Shown one piece after another: positions 7,537-16,716 of a DNA stretch of 36,808 nt. The notes beneath the pieces were generated by a model. The model did not search any database and was not told the DNA's origin. It saw nothing but the letters and a program-made list of their open reading frames with translations. The DNA lies in assembly GCA_046733475.1 (NCBI GenBank), contig JBKPPF010000061.1, positions 1 to 36,808 of the forward strand, given 5' to 3'. A program made the translations under genes and the position numbers. The first letter of the stretch is position 1. Each line of letters opens with the position of its first letter. Source of the DNA: DATEOR01 sp046733475 (GTDB lineage: Bacteria; Actinomycetota; Thermoleophilia; Gaiellales; Gaiellaceae).

Positions 7537-8835
7537 TTGACGCTTCGCAATCGCGAGCTCGTCAACCTGCTCCTCGTCGGCCTGCTGACCGCGGCCGGCT
7601 TCACGGCCGTCTACATCGCCCGCCAGGACGTCGTCTCGGCGGGGTCGCTCTCGTATGCGGCCTTCTTCATCGCCGTCTTCGTGGCAGCGCACGTGATCCT
7701 CCGCTTCGCGCTGCCGAGCGCCGACCCGTTCCTCCTCCCGCTCGGCGGTCTTCTGACCGCAGTCGGACTGACGATGATCTACCGGATCGACCCAGACCTC
7801 GCGCTGCGCCAGGGGCTCTGGGTGGTCGTCGGGCTCGCCGCGTTCGCGCTCCTCGTCGTGTTCCTCCGCGACTACCGGTTGCTCGACCGCTACAAGTACA
7901 TCCTCGGCCTGACAGCGATCTTGCTCCTCGCCTTGCCCGCTGTCCCGCACTTCGGGCGCACGATCAACGGGGCCAATCTCTGGGTCGGCATCGGCGGGAT
8001 CGTCTTCCAGCCGGGCGAGTTCGCCAAGGTCCTGCTGGTCATCTTCCTCGCGGGCTACCTGCGCGACAACCGCGAGATGCTCTCGATGGGATCCGGCCGC
8101 TTCAGCATGCCCTCGCTGAAGCACTTCGGGCCTCTCCTCGTCATCTGGGGAGGGGCGATGCTCGTGCTCTTCCAGACGAACGACCTCGGCGGCGGCCTCC
8201 TCTACTTCTCGATCTTCCTCGCCATGCTCTGGGTGGCGACCGCACGCTGGCAGTACGTGGCCGTCGGGCTCGGTCTCTTCGCCGCGGGGGCCTACGCCCT
8301 CTACCACGTGACGCCGCACGTGCGGGAGCGGGTGTCGATCTGGCTGGACTGCAGCTGGACCTTCTCGAGCGCATGTCCTGTCTATGACCAGGGGTACCAG
8401 CTCGCCCAGTCCATCTACGCGATCTCGGGCGGCGGTTTCTTCGGGCAGGGCCTCGGCCGCGGCGTCCTCCTGACGGCGGAGGGGAACACGTACATCCCCT
8501 ACCTGGAGACGGACTTCATCTACGCAGGCATCGCCCAGGAGCTCGGCCTCGCCGGCGCGGCGGGCCTCGTCCTCGTCTACGTCGTGTTCTGCTACCGCGG
8601 CTTCAAGATCGCGCTGCAGGCCTCCGACGGCTTCTCGAAGCTGCTCGCGGTCGGCCTCACGGCGGCGATCGGGATCCAGGCGTTCATCATCATGGGCGGC
8701 GTCAGCGGCCTGATCCCACTGACCGGCATCACGCTGCCCTTCGTCTCCTACGGCGGGTCGAGCGTCGTCGCGAACTTCGGGATCCTCGCGCTCCTCCTCA
8801 TGATTTCCGACCGCGTGAATCGAGAGCGCTCGTGA
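7537..8835 (+). CDS. rodA: RodA/FtsW-type peptidoglycan glycosyltransferase
   Basis: A 432-residue SEDS-family polytopic membrane protein (about ten helices) that polymerises lipid II into glycan strands with its partner PBP. Typical signatures: GANLWVGIGG and FQPGEFAKV near the middle, the catalytic-region TDFIYAGIAQELG, and a C-terminal GLIPLTGITLPFVSYGGSS. Start taken as TTG at 7537, two bases after the pstP stop; a longer frame exists upstream but overlaps pstP and lacks SEDS sequence. The stop overlaps the pbpA start (GTGA). The adjacent monofunctional transpeptidase fits the SEDS-bPBP pairing rule. Confidence 0.94.
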   Translation: MTLRNRELVNLLLVGLLTAAGFTAVYIARQDVVSAGSLSYAAFFIAVFVAAHVILRFALPSADPFLLPLGGLLTAVGLTMIYRIDPDLALRQGLWVVVGLAAFALLVVFLRDYRLLDRYKYILGLTAILLLALPAVPHFGRTINGANLWVGIGGIVFQPGEFAKVLLVIFLAGYLRDNREMLSMGSGRFSMPSLKHFGPLLVIWGGAMLVLFQTNDLGGGLLYFSIFLAMLWVATARWQYVAVGLGLFAAGAYALYHVTPHVRERVSIWLDCSWTFSSACPVYDQGYQLAQSIYAISGGGFFGQGLGRGVLLTAEGNTYIPYLETDFIYAGIAQELGLAGAAGLVLVYVVFCYRGFKIALQASDGFSKLLAVGLTAAIGIQAFIIMGGVSGLIPLTGITLPFVSYGGSSVVANFGILALLLMISDRVNRERS

Positions 8836-10313
8836 ACGGGCAGGTCCGCAAGCTCTTCTTCGTTCTCGTCGGCCTCTTCGTCGCGCTCATCGTGATGACG
8901 ACGTACTGGCTCTGGAAGGCGCCCGATCTGGAGGCGCGGCAGGGAAACCCGCAGCTGATCGTCCAGCAGCTCACAATCGACCGCGGCTCCATTCTTGCCT
9001 CGGACGGGAAGACCCCATTCGCGAGGAACCAGAAGGTGCGAAAGAAGCAACTGGGACGCACCTGGTATCTCCGCACCTATCCGACGGACGAGCTCGCGGC
9101 GCGCCCCGTCGGCTACTCGACGATCGAGCGCTCCCGCACCGGGCTCGAGGAGTCGATGAACGACTACCTCACCGGCTCGAACGCCAACCTCGACACCCTC
9201 CTCAACAACACACTCGACAAGCTCCGCGGGATCACCCAGCGCGGCAACGACGTCGTCACGACGATCGACGCGAATGCGCAGCGGACGGCGCAGGACGCCC
9301 TCGCCGGCCACTGCGGCGGCGCTGTCGCCCTCGACCCGAAGACAGGCAAGGTGCTCGTCTGGGCCTCGCAGCCGACCTACGACCCCAACCTCGTCGAGGG
9401 CCACTTCAACCAGATCCAGCGGGACGCGGCCGGAGCGCCCTGCACACCGGCCGCACCGCTCCTCGACCGCGTGTCGCAAGGGCTTTTCATCCCCGGCTCG
9501 ACCTTCAAGGTCGTGACCGCGACGGCGGCGCTCGAATCGGGCAAGGTGACCCCCTCGACAACCTTCGACGACCCCGGCTACTGCATCGAGTACGGCAAGA
9601 AGGTCCTGAACTTCGCCGACCAGAGCGGGCCCGAGGTCTTCGGCACCGTCACGTTTGCCGAGGCCCTCGAGAACTCCATCAACGCGGTCTTCTGCGAGGT
9701 GGGAAAGCGGTTCGGCGCCCGCGCGATCATCGACCAGGCGAAGAAGTTCGGGTTCTACGAGAAGCCGCCGATTCAGCTCCCGTCCGACGAGATCTCGGTA
9801 AGCGGCCTCTACCAAAACGGCCACCTCTACGACCCGAAGGATCCGAACGCCGTCGACCCGGGCCGCCTGGCCTTCGGGCAGGAGCGCCTCCAGGTGACAC
9901 CGCTCCAGATGGCGCTCGTCGCGGCAGCGGTCGCAAACGACGGCACGATCATGCAGCCGACGCTCGTCGACCGTATCGTCGATCCCGACGGCAAGGTCAT
10001 CCAGCAGTCCGAGCCCGACACCTGGAAGGAGCCGATGAAGCCGCAGACGGCAGCCGAGCTGACCGCCATGATGACCGCGGTGGTTGAGGGCGGGACCGGC
10101 GTAGCGGCCCAGATTCCAGGCATTCAGGTCGCCGGCAAGACCGGAACGGCGGAGACCGGGCGCACGGGGGAGAACGACACGTGGTTCATCGCGTTCGCCC
10201 CGGCGGAGGACCCCCAGGTCGCCGTCGCCGTCGCGCTCTCCAACCAGAGCGGTACCGGCGGAGCGACTGCCGCTCCGATCGCCAAGGAGATAATCGAAGC
10301 GCTCCTGCCCTGA
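8832..10313 (+). CDS. pbpA: Class B penicillin-binding protein (transpeptidase) PbpA
   Basis: A 493-residue peptidoglycan DD-transpeptidase with one N-terminal membrane anchor (about residues 6-29), a dimerisation/pedestal region (about 30-150), then a transpeptidase domain. All three active-site motifs are present: S223-T-F-K226 (nucleophile Ser), S282-I-N284 and K436-T-G-T439. It lacks a glycosyltransferase domain, so RodA should provide that activity. GTG start at 8832, overlapping the rodA stop by four bases. Size and order match mycobacterial PbpA in the pknB operon. Confidence 0.96.
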   Translation: MNGQVRKLFFVLVGLFVALIVMTTYWLWKAPDLEARQGNPQLIVQQLTIDRGSILASDGKTPFARNQKVRKKQLGRTWYLRTYPTDELAARPVGYSTIERSRTGLEESMNDYLTGSNANLDTLLNNTLDKLRGITQRGNDVVTTIDANAQRTAQDALAGHCGGAVALDPKTGKVLVWASQPTYDPNLVEGHFNQIQRDAAGAPCTPAAPLLDRVSQGLFIPGSTFKVVTATAALESGKVTPSTTFDDPGYCIEYGKKVLNFADQSGPEVFGTVTFAEALENSINAVFCEVGKRFGARAIIDQAKKFGFYEKPPIQLPSDEISVSGLYQNGHLYDPKDPNAVDPGRLAFGQERLQVTPLQMALVAAAVANDGTIMQPTLVDRIVDPDGKVIQQSEPDTWKEPMKPQTAAELTAMMTAVVEGGTGVAAQIPGIQVAGKTGTAETGRTGENDTWFIAFAPAEDPQVAVAVALSNQSGTGGATAAPIAKEIIEALLP

Positions 10314-10335
10314 AGTACCTAGGCTAGGTCAGAAG

Positions 10336-12261
10336 ATGTCGAGCTCCGACACGCTCATCAACACGCTTTTCGACGGCCGCTACCGCATCGTGCGCAAGCT
10401 TGGTTCAGGCGGGATGGCGAACGTCTATCTCGCCGAGGATGAGGACCTCGGCCGCCGCGTCGCGATCAAGATCCTGAACGAGCGCTACGCGAACGACGAT
10501 CTCTTCATCGAGCGCTTCCGCCGCGAGGCCAAGTCGGCCGCGGCCCTGTCGCATCCGAACATCGTTTCGGTCTACGACCGCGGCGAGGCCGAAGGCACCT
10601 ACTACATCGCGATGGAGGTAATCGAGGGCCGGAGCCTCAAGGAGCTCATCATGACGCGTGGCCCGCTCCCCATCGCGCAGGCCATCGCGTACACCCACGA
10701 GATGCTCGAGGCGCTCCGCTTCGCACACCGGCACGGGATCATCCATCGTGACATCAAGCCGCACAACATCCTCATCGGCGAGCGGCTGAAGGTGACGGAC
10801 TTCGGCATCGCGCGCGCCGGCGCGTCGCAGATGACGGAGGCGGGCTCGATCATGGGCACGGCGCAGTACCTCTCTCCGGAGCAGGCGCGCGGCGCACCCG
10901 TGACGGCGTCATCCGACCTCTACTCGGCGGCAATCGTCCTCTACGAGATGCTGACCGGGAAGGTGCCCTTCACCGGCGACTCGGCGATCGAGATCGCGAT
11001 GAAGCACCTGAACGACCCGCCCAAGCCGCCGTCCAAGATCCGCCCCGAGATCCCGGAGGAGCTCGACGCGGTCGTCCTCCGCGCGCTCGCAAAGAATCCC
11101 GAGGACCGCTACCAGACCGCCGAGGAGTTCTCGGAGGACTTGCACCGGGTCGAGGCAGGGCTTCCGCTCGCACCGGGGACGTCGGAGGCAGCCACGGCCC
11201 TCCTGGCCGGAGCGGCGCTCATGGGGGACGGCGGCTCGACGGAGGTGCTCGCGGGCACTGCCGTCACGACACCCGGAGGCCCCGCGCCACCGACGACGCG
11301 GAGGCCGCCGCCGCCCTACGGGCCCGGCTACTACGACGAGCCTCCGAAGAAGCGGCGCCGGTGGGTTCCGTGGCTTCTGGTCCTGCTCCTTTTGGCGGCG
11401 GCCGGTATCGCCGGCTGGTACGTCTTCTCGCAGATCCAGGACCAGCTCGCCGCCAACGAGCCCGTCGCGGTGCCGTACGTCATCGGGCTGAAGGAGGAGG
11501 CGGCGGTCGCTCTCGTCCAGGAGAAGGGGCTCGACCCGGAGGTACAGCGTGCCGCGAACGCCGACGTCGAGAAGGGGCGCGTGTTCGACCAGAACCCGAA
11601 CCCGGGCAACCGGATCCAGAAAGGCGACCGAGTGACGCTGCTCGTCTCGACGGGGCCGCCGAAGACGTCCGTCCCGGACGTCGTCGGGATGAACTACGGC
11701 GACGCGGTCCAGGCGCTGAACGAAGTCAACCTGCAAGCCACGAAACACGAGGTCTTCTCCCAGAAGCCGGTCGGGAAGGTCATCTCGCAGGACCCGCCCG
11801 CCGGCGAGCAGGTCGTCGAGGGCACCGAGGTCGTCCTCGACGTTTCCCGGGGGGTCAAGCAGGTTGCCGTCCCGAGCGTCGTCGGAATGTCCGAGGACGA
11901 CGCGACGACGACGCTTCAGCAGGCGGGATTCGAGGTCTCCTCCACGGACGCCCCGTCCGATTCGACCGCGGAGGGCATCGTCTCGGATCAGAGCCCCGAC
12001 AGCGGTACTCAGGCGACGAAGGGCTCCACGGTCACCATCACAGTCTCGAGCGGGCCAAGCACGACGACGGTTCCCGACGAGGTCGGCCAGGACAAGCAGG
12101 TGGCCATCGACGACCTGAAGGCGAACGGGTTCAGGGTCGACGTGCAGAACGTGGCCTGCGGCGATCCGAACCAGGACAACATCGTCCAGGACCAGGATCC
12201 GGCCGGCGGGAGCGACGCCCCGACGGGCAGCACGGTCAGCATCTTCGTTTGTAAGTTCTGA
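10336..12261 (+). CDS. pknB: PASTA-domain Ser/Thr protein kinase PknB
   Basis: A 641-residue sensor kinase. The cytoplasmic kinase domain (about 16-280) has LGSGGMANV (22-30), K45, HRDIKPHN (137-144), DFG (155-157) and an SPEQ anchor. A Pro-rich juxtamembrane linker is followed by one helix (about 345-365) and four PASTA repeats from about residue 377 to the end, each starting with a VP-x-V(I)-G pattern; these bind muropeptides or lipid II. The last repeat has an extra Cys pair (ACGDPNQ... and VCKF at the very end), which could form a disulfide. Starts 22 bp after pbpA and ends 4 bp before ddl, so it is in the same operon. Expected substrates include the FHA proteins. Confidence 0.97.
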   Translation: MSSSDTLINTLFDGRYRIVRKLGSGGMANVYLAEDEDLGRRVAIKILNERYANDDLFIERFRREAKSAAALSHPNIVSVYDRGEAEGTYYIAMEVIEGRSLKELIMTRGPLPIAQAIAYTHEMLEALRFAHRHGIIHRDIKPHNILIGERLKVTDFGIARAGASQMTEAGSIMGTAQYLSPEQARGAPVTASSDLYSAAIVLYEMLTGKVPFTGDSAIEIAMKHLNDPPKPPSKIRPEIPEELDAVVLRALAKNPEDRYQTAEEFSEDLHRVEAGLPLAPGTSEAATALLAGAALMGDGGSTEVLAGTAVTTPGGPAPPTTRRPPPPYGPGYYDEPPKKRRRWVPWLLVLLLLAAAGIAGWYVFSQIQDQLAANEPVAVPYVIGLKEEAAVALVQEKGLDPEVQRAANADVEKGRVFDQNPNPGNRIQKGDRVTLLVSTGPPKTSVPDVVGMNYGDAVQALNEVNLQATKHEVFSQKPVGKVISQDPPAGEQVVEGTEVVLDVSRGVKQVAVPSVVGMSEDDATTTLQQAGFEVSSTDAPSDSTAEGIVSDQSPDSGTQATKGSTVTITVSSGPSTTTVPDEVGQDKQVAIDDLKANGFRVDVQNVACGDPNQDNIVQDQDPAGGSDAPTGSTVSIFVCKF

Positions 12262-12265
12262 GCCG

Positions 12266-13285
12266 ATGGCCCGAGTGCGCGTGGCGGTGATCATGGGCGG
12301 ACGCTCGAGCGAGCACGCGATCTCGGTTGCGTCGGCGCGCTCGGTCGTCGATGCCCTCGATCCCGAGCGCTACGACGTCCGCGCCGTCGAGATCGGCCAG
12401 GACGGGCGCTGGCAGCTCGACCCCGCGGCGGAGCAGGGCCAGATCGGCGAGGGCGGCAAATTGCTGCCCGTCCCCGCGGACGGCTCTCCCTCCCCGTTCG
12501 GAGGCGTGGACGTGGTCTTCCCCGTCCTGCACGGGCCCTTCGGGGAAGACGGCACGGTCCAGGGCTTCCTCGAGCTCGCGGACGTCGCCTACGTCGGCGC
12601 CGGCGTCACCGCCTCGGCGCTCTGCATGGACAAGGATCTCTTCAAAGCGGTCATGCGCGACAAGGGCGTTCCCGTCGTCGACAGCATCACCGTCCTCGAC
12701 CGACACCGCGACCGCGTCGAGAATCGCTTCGGCTTCCCCGTCGTCGTGAAGCCCGCCCGCCTCGGCTCGAGCGTCGGCATCTCGATCGTGAAGGAACCGG
12801 CGGAGCTTGGGCCGGCAATCGACCTCGCGCTCGAGCACGACGAGAAGATCCTCCTCGAGGAGTTCGTCGGCGGCGTCGAGGTGGAGTGCAGCGTGCTCGG
12901 AAACGAGGAGCCGATCGCGTCGATTCCGGGCGAGATCGTCCCGCTCTCGTCCGACTGGTACGACTTCTCCGCCAAGTACGACGAGGGCGGGATGGAGCTG
13001 GTCATCCCGCCGCGCCTCGACGACGAGACGATCGCCAAAGTCCAGGAGCTGGCCGTCGCCGCTTTCGTCGCGAGCGACTGCGAGGGCATGGCGCGCGTCG
13101 ACTTCTTCGTACGCGAGAACGGGGAGGTGGTCGTGAACGAGCTGAACACGATTCCCGGCTTCACGGCGACGAGTGTCTACGCAAAGCTCTTCGAAGCCTC
13201 AGGAATCCCGTACGCAGAGCTCCTCGACCGCCTCGTCGAGCTTGCGCTCGAGCGCCACGACCGCCGCGCGCGCCTCAAGTACTGA
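12266..13285 (+). CDS. ddl: D-alanine--D-alanine ligase
   Basis: A 339-residue cytoplasmic ATP-grasp ligase joining two D-alanines for the peptidoglycan stem peptide. Visible motifs: N-terminal GGRSSEHAISVASA, FPVLHGPFGEDGTVQG, the ATP-binding VVKPARLGSSVGIS, EEFVGGVEVECSVLGN, and the metal/substrate segment VNELNTIPGFTATSVYAKL. Size is normal (about 320-370). It begins 4 bp after pknB, an informative placement that puts precursor supply in the same transcript as PknB, PbpA and RodA. Probably the last gene of the operon. Confidence 0.95.
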   Translation: MARVRVAVIMGGRSSEHAISVASARSVVDALDPERYDVRAVEIGQDGRWQLDPAAEQGQIGEGGKLLPVPADGSPSPFGGVDVVFPVLHGPFGEDGTVQGFLELADVAYVGAGVTASALCMDKDLFKAVMRDKGVPVVDSITVLDRHRDRVENRFGFPVVVKPARLGSSVGISIVKEPAELGPAIDLALEHDEKILLEEFVGGVEVECSVLGNEEPIASIPGEIVPLSSDWYDFSAKYDEGGMELVIPPRLDDETIAKVQELAVAAFVASDCEGMARVDFFVRENGEVVVNELNTIPGFTATSVYAKLFEASGIPYAELLDRLVELALERHDRRARLKY

Positions 13286-13352
13286 GGACCCAGGTTCGCT
13301 CCGCCCGCCGGCGCACGAGAGTGCTCAGCATTCCACCCGAAACTCACCTGGG
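13286..13352. terminator. Convergent intergenic region with weak inverted repeat
   Basis: Between the convergent ddl and kinase genes, CCCAGGT (13289-13295) faces ACCTGGG (13346-13352) around a 50-nt loop that also contains a short GCCGGC palindrome. There is no T-tract. It may act as a shared factor-dependent terminator region; evidence is weak. Confidence 0.3.
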
Positions 13353-14801
13353 CTAGCTCTTCGCCCTCACCTCGTTGACGTGGGCGCGGCCGTCGAGGCT
13401 CGTGATCCAGATGAGGTAGTAGCGGTAGTCCCCGCCCTCGAGGCCGAAGGTCGTCTGCTCCTTGACGGTCTGGCTGTCGGAGACGACCTTGAAGCCCGCG
13501 TCGGGGCGGTTCGAGGCCTCGATCACCGCCGTGTACCCGGGCGTGTCGGTGGTCACAGTCAGCTCGGAGAGATCGACGCCGCGCTTTGCATCGAGCACGA
13601 TTCCGACACCTTCCTTGTCGAAGCTGGAATAGGACTCCGTCGTCCAGGACGTGCTCGCGCTGCCGTCGGTCGCGGCCGGAACGGCCTCGGGATGCTCCGT
13701 TTCGTCCCCGTCCGGATCGAAGTCGCTCCGCGCCGCCAGCCGGACGCGGTCGCCGCTACCGCCGCCGTCGTTCCCGGTCAGCGAGTCCGTCCCTCCGCCC
13801 GCCATCACCAGGGCGATCACGAGCGCCGCGACCCCGACGACGATGAGCCCCACGACAATCGGAAGCGGAAAGCGCTTCCGCGGCCGCTGGATCGAAGGCG
13901 CGAGGGGTCCCGGGACCGGGATGCTCTTGGTCGCTCCGTCCTCCGGCGTCGAGACCGGGGCCGTAGCAAGGCCGCCATCGGTGTCGGTGCGCGCGGCCTC
14001 GAGAGCCGCCATCATCGCCTCGGTGGTCGGGAAGCGGTCCTCGGGCCGCTTCGCCATCGCACGGGAGACGATCGCGTCGAGCCGCGGCGAGACGTCCGGT
14101 CGGGAGGCGCGCACGCTGGGCGCCGGCTCCTGGACGTGCTTCATGGCCACGGCCATGAAGTTGTCGCCCGTGAACGGGGGCGCACCGGTGAGGAGCTCGT
14201 AGAGAACCGCCGCGAGCGAGTACTGGTCGGAGCGCTCGTCGACGCGCCGCCCGCTCGCCTGCTCAGGCGCGATGTAGTCGCTCGTGCCGAGGAGCGTGCC
14301 CGTTTCGGTGAGGCCGTCCCCAGGATCGACCGAGCGCGCAATTCCGAAATCCGTCACCTTTGCCACCCCGTCCGCGTCGATGAGGACGTTGTGCGGCTTC
14401 ACATCGCGGTGCACGACGCCGTGCTCGTGCGCGAACGCAAGCCCGCGCGCTACCTGATGGACGAGTGCAAGCGCCTGGTCGACCGGCAGCTGCCCCTCGC
14501 GGTCGATGAGCTCCTTGAGGTTCTCACCCTCGACGTGCTCGAAGACGATGAATTGCCTCCCCTCGAACTCCCCGCGGTCGATGACCGTGACGATGTTCGG
14601 ATGGTTCAGCTGCGCGAGCGCCCGTGCCTCACGGCGGAAACGCTCGACGTACTCCGGGTCATCCGAGTAGTGGTCGTGCAGGATCTTGATCGCGACCGTG
14701 CGCTCGAGCACGGTGTCGCGCGCCCTGTAGACGCTCGACATCCCACCCGAACCGGCGACGTCCTGCAGCTCGTATCGTCCCGCGAGCGACTCCCCGGTCA
14801 T
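13353..14801 (-). CDS. Ser/Thr protein kinase with galactose-binding-like extracellular domain
   Basis: A 482-residue protein. The kinase domain (about 9-270) has AGSGGMSSVYRA, AIKIL, HRDVKPHN, DFGIA and an APEQ anchor, so it should be active. A Pro-rich linker is followed by one membrane helix (about 318-340) and an extracytoplasmic domain (about 350-482). That domain carries the DFDPDGDETEHPEAVPAATDG and STSWTTESY pattern seen at the C-terminus of mycobacterial MviN (Rv3910) and in discoidin-like folds, suggesting carbohydrate or wall-polymer binding rather than PASTA-type sensing. ATG start at 14801, 32 nt after the aminotransferase stop; ribosome site weak. Separate from the pknB operon, which it faces. 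Confidence 0.92.
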   Translation of the reverse strand: MTGESLAGRYELQDVAGSGGMSSVYRARDTVLERTVAIKILHDHYSDDPEYVERFRREARALAQLNHPNIVTVIDRGEFEGRQFIVFEHVEGENLKELIDREGQLPVDQALALVHQVARGLAFAHEHGVVHRDVKPHNVLIDADGVAKVTDFGIARSVDPGDGLTETGTLLGTSDYIAPEQASGRRVDERSDQYSLAAVLYELLTGAPPFTGDNFMAVAMKHVQEPAPSVRASRPDVSPRLDAIVSRAMAKRPEDRFPTTEAMMAALEAARTDTDGGLATAPVSTPEDGATKSIPVPGPLAPSIQRPRKRFPLPIVVGLIVVGVAALVIALVMAGGGTDSLTGNDGGGSGDRVRLAARSDFDPDGDETEHPEAVPAATDGSASTSWTTESYSSFDKEGVGIVLDAKRGVDLSELTVTTDTPGYTAVIEASNRPDAGFKVVSDSQTVKEQTTFGLEGGDYRYYLIWITSLDGRAHVNEVRAKS

Positions 14802-14833
14802 CGTTGCGGGGATGATGCCCGCTCCACCGGGCC

Positions 14834-16117
14834 TTATGCGGAGGCTTCCTCGAGCGCCTCTTCCCAGGCACCGAGCGCCTCGTCCAGCTCCGACTCGCCG
14901 ATCACCAGGGGAACGAGCACGCGAATACAGTTGCCGTGGATGCCGGCTTTGAGGATGAGGAGGCCGTTGCGCGCGGCAGCCTCGGCGACCGCGGTGGCGA
15001 GGTCGGCAGCCGGCTCGCCGTTTTGCCGCAACTCGATCGCAAGCATCGCCCCGAGCCCGCGCACCTCGGCGACGGAATCGAAGCGATCGCGCCAGGAATC
15101 CATCCGCGCGCGAATCGTCTCGCCGACCTCGACCGCGCGTTCGACCAGCCGCTCCTCCGCAATGGTGTCGAGAACGGCGTGGGCGGCGGCGATGGCGACT
15201 GGATTGCCGACGTACGTGCCGCCGACGGCACTGTCTCCGGCCGCGTCCATGATCTCCGCTCGCCCGAGGACGCCCGAGAGCGGAATGCCGGCGGCGATGG
15301 ACTTGGCGATCGTCATCAGGTCTGGCTCGACGCCGAAGTGCTCCATGGCGAAGAGCTTGCCCGTGCGGCAGAAACCTGTCTGCACCTCGTCCGCGACCAT
15401 GACGATCCCGTTCGCGTCGCAGATCTCGCGCAGGCCGTCGACGAACTCTTGCGAGGGGACGATGAAGCCGCTCTCGCCCTGCACCGGCTCGAACACGATT
15501 GCCGCGACCTCCTCGGCCGCGACACGCGTCTTGAACGCGCGCTCGATCTCGTCGAGATCGTCGAACGGGACCCGGTAGACTTCGGGCGCGAACGGCCCCA
15601 GCCCCGCCTTGTACGGGTGCGTCTTCGACGTGAGGCTGAGCGCGAGGAGCGTCCGCCCGTGAAAGCCGCCGTCGAAGGCGATGACGGCCGGCCGCCGCGT
15701 GTAGGAGCGCGCGAACTTGACAGCGTTCTCCACCGCCTCGGCGCCCGAGTTGAAGAAGGCCGCCCGCGTCTCGCCGCCGATGGGGACGAGCTCGAGCAGG
15801 CGCTCGGCGAGCGCGATGTAGTTCTCGTACGGGACGATCGTGAAGTCCGTGTGCGTGAAGCGTTCGATCTGCTCCTTCGCCGCCTCGACGACGCGGGGGT
15901 TCGAGTGGCCGACGTTCAGGCAGCCGACGCCGCCCGTGAAGTCGATGAACGTATTGCCGTCGACGTCGGTGATCGTCGCGCCGTGCGCCTCCTCGATCAC
16001 GATCGGGAGGTAGATCGAGAGGGGCTCCGCGATGACGCGGGCTTTGCGGTCGAGGATCTCCCGGCTGCGCGGCCCGGGGATCTCGGTCTTGAGGTCGATT
16101 GCGCGTGTCGTGGCCAT
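14834..16117 (-). CDS. gabT: Class III aminotransferase, probably 4-aminobutyrate aminotransferase
   Basis: A 427-residue PLP enzyme predicted to move the amino group of 4-aminobutyrate (or a related omega-amino acid) to 2-oxoglutarate. Visible: FFNSGAEAVENAVKFAR (phosphate-binding loop), FDGGFHGRT, EPVQGESGF, VADEVQTGF and the PLP lysine K272 in MTIAKSIAAG. The GESGF and TYVGNP segments favour GabT over acetylornithine aminotransferase, but substrate specificity in this family is hard to assign from sequence. ATG start at 16117. No gabD or GABA permease is adjacent. Divergent from dcd with only 32 bp between start codons. Confidence 0.88.
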   Translation of the reverse strand: MATTRAIDLKTEIPGPRSREILDRKARVIAEPLSIYLPIVIEEAHGATITDVDGNTFIDFTGGVGCLNVGHSNPRVVEAAKEQIERFTHTDFTIVPYENYIALAERLLELVPIGGETRAAFFNSGAEAVENAVKFARSYTRRPAVIAFDGGFHGRTLLALSLTSKTHPYKAGLGPFAPEVYRVPFDDLDEIERAFKTRVAAEEVAAIVFEPVQGESGFIVPSQEFVDGLREICDANGIVMVADEVQTGFCRTGKLFAMEHFGVEPDLMTIAKSIAAGIPLSGVLGRAEIMDAAGDSAVGGTYVGNPVAIAAAHAVLDTIAEERLVERAVEVGETIRARMDSWRDRFDSVAEVRGLGAMLAIELRQNGEPAADLATAVAEAAARNGLLILKAGIHGNCIRVLVPLVIGESELDEALGAWEEALEEASA

Positions 16118-16149
16118 GGATCGTGAGCTTATACATTGCAGCGAAGCTC
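16118..16149. promoter_or_regulatory. Compact divergent promoter region gabT/dcd
   Basis: Only 32 bp separate the two starts. TATACA at 16130-16135 is a possible -10 for dcd and would give a very short leader of about 8 nt. I found no convincing -35 and no obvious operator. Confidence 0.3.
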
Positions 16150-16716
16150 ATGGTTCTCGCCGACCGCACCATCCGCAGGCTGCTCGAAGAGGGCCGCATC
16201 GGCATCGATCCGTACGCCGACGAACTCCTCCAGCCTTCCAGCGTGGACGTGCGCGTCGACCGGCTCTTCCGCGTCTTCCGCAACTCCCGCTACCCGTACA
16301 TCGACGTCAAGAAGCCCATGGAGGACCTCACGGAGCTCGTCGAGGTGGCGGACGACGAGCAGCCCTTCATTTTGCACCCCGGAGAGTTCGTCCTCGGCTC
16401 CACACTCGAGCGCATCCGCCTCCCGGATGACCTCGTCGCGCGCCTCGAGGGCAAAAGCTCGCTGGGGAGGCTCGGCCTCCTGATCCACTCGACTGCCGGC
16501 TTCATCGACCCGGGCTGGGACGGCCATGTGACGCTGGAGCTCTCGAACGTCGCCAACCTCCCGATCACGCTCTACGTCGGGATGAAGATCGGTCAGCTCT
16601 CTTTCGTGCAGCTCACCGAGCCGGCCGAGAACCCCTACGGCGCCGCGCTGCTCGGCTCCAAGTATCAGGGCCAGGCCGGTCCCACGGCGAGTCGCTACTG
16701 GAAAAATTTCGTATGA
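16150..16716 (+). CDS. dcd: dCTP deaminase
   Basis: 188 residues, the normal size for Dcd, which converts dCTP to dUTP (or in actinobacteria sometimes directly to dUMP as the bifunctional Dcd-Dut) for thymidylate synthesis. Typical start MVLADRTIRRLLEEGRI, LQPSSVDVRVD, the KSSLGRLGL loop, HSTAGFIDPGWDGHVTLELSN with the catalytic Glu in LELSN, and a C-terminal SKYQGQAGPT flexible tail that closes over the nucleotide. ATG at 16150 chosen from family alignment; the frame extends upstream but without homology. The stop overlaps the next gene by ATGA. Confidence 0.95.
   Translation: MVLADRTIRRLLEEGRIGIDPYADELLQPSSVDVRVDRLFRVFRNSRYPYIDVKKPMEDLTELVEVADDEQPFILHPGEFVLGSTLERIRLPDDLVARLEGKSSLGRLGLLIHSTAGFIDPGWDGHVTLELSNVANLPITLYVGMKIGQLSFVQLTEPAENPYGAALLGSKYQGQAGPTASRYWKNFV

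Noticed and set aside
11464..12258. Internal repeats in pknB as a possible DNA repeat array
   Set aside because: They are four divergent PASTA protein repeats, not nucleotide repeats.
13289..13352. Strong terminator after ddl
   Set aside because: The inverted repeat has a 50-nt loop and no T-tract; listed only as a weak candidate.
13173..15578. Very long open frame (about 800 codons) on the plus strand, and a minus-strand frame of 976 codons over 13353-16283
   Set aside because: These arise from GC-rich third positions. The plus frame is antisense to a clear kinase and aminotransferase; the minus frame is the kinase gene plus an out-of-frame read-through of gabT.
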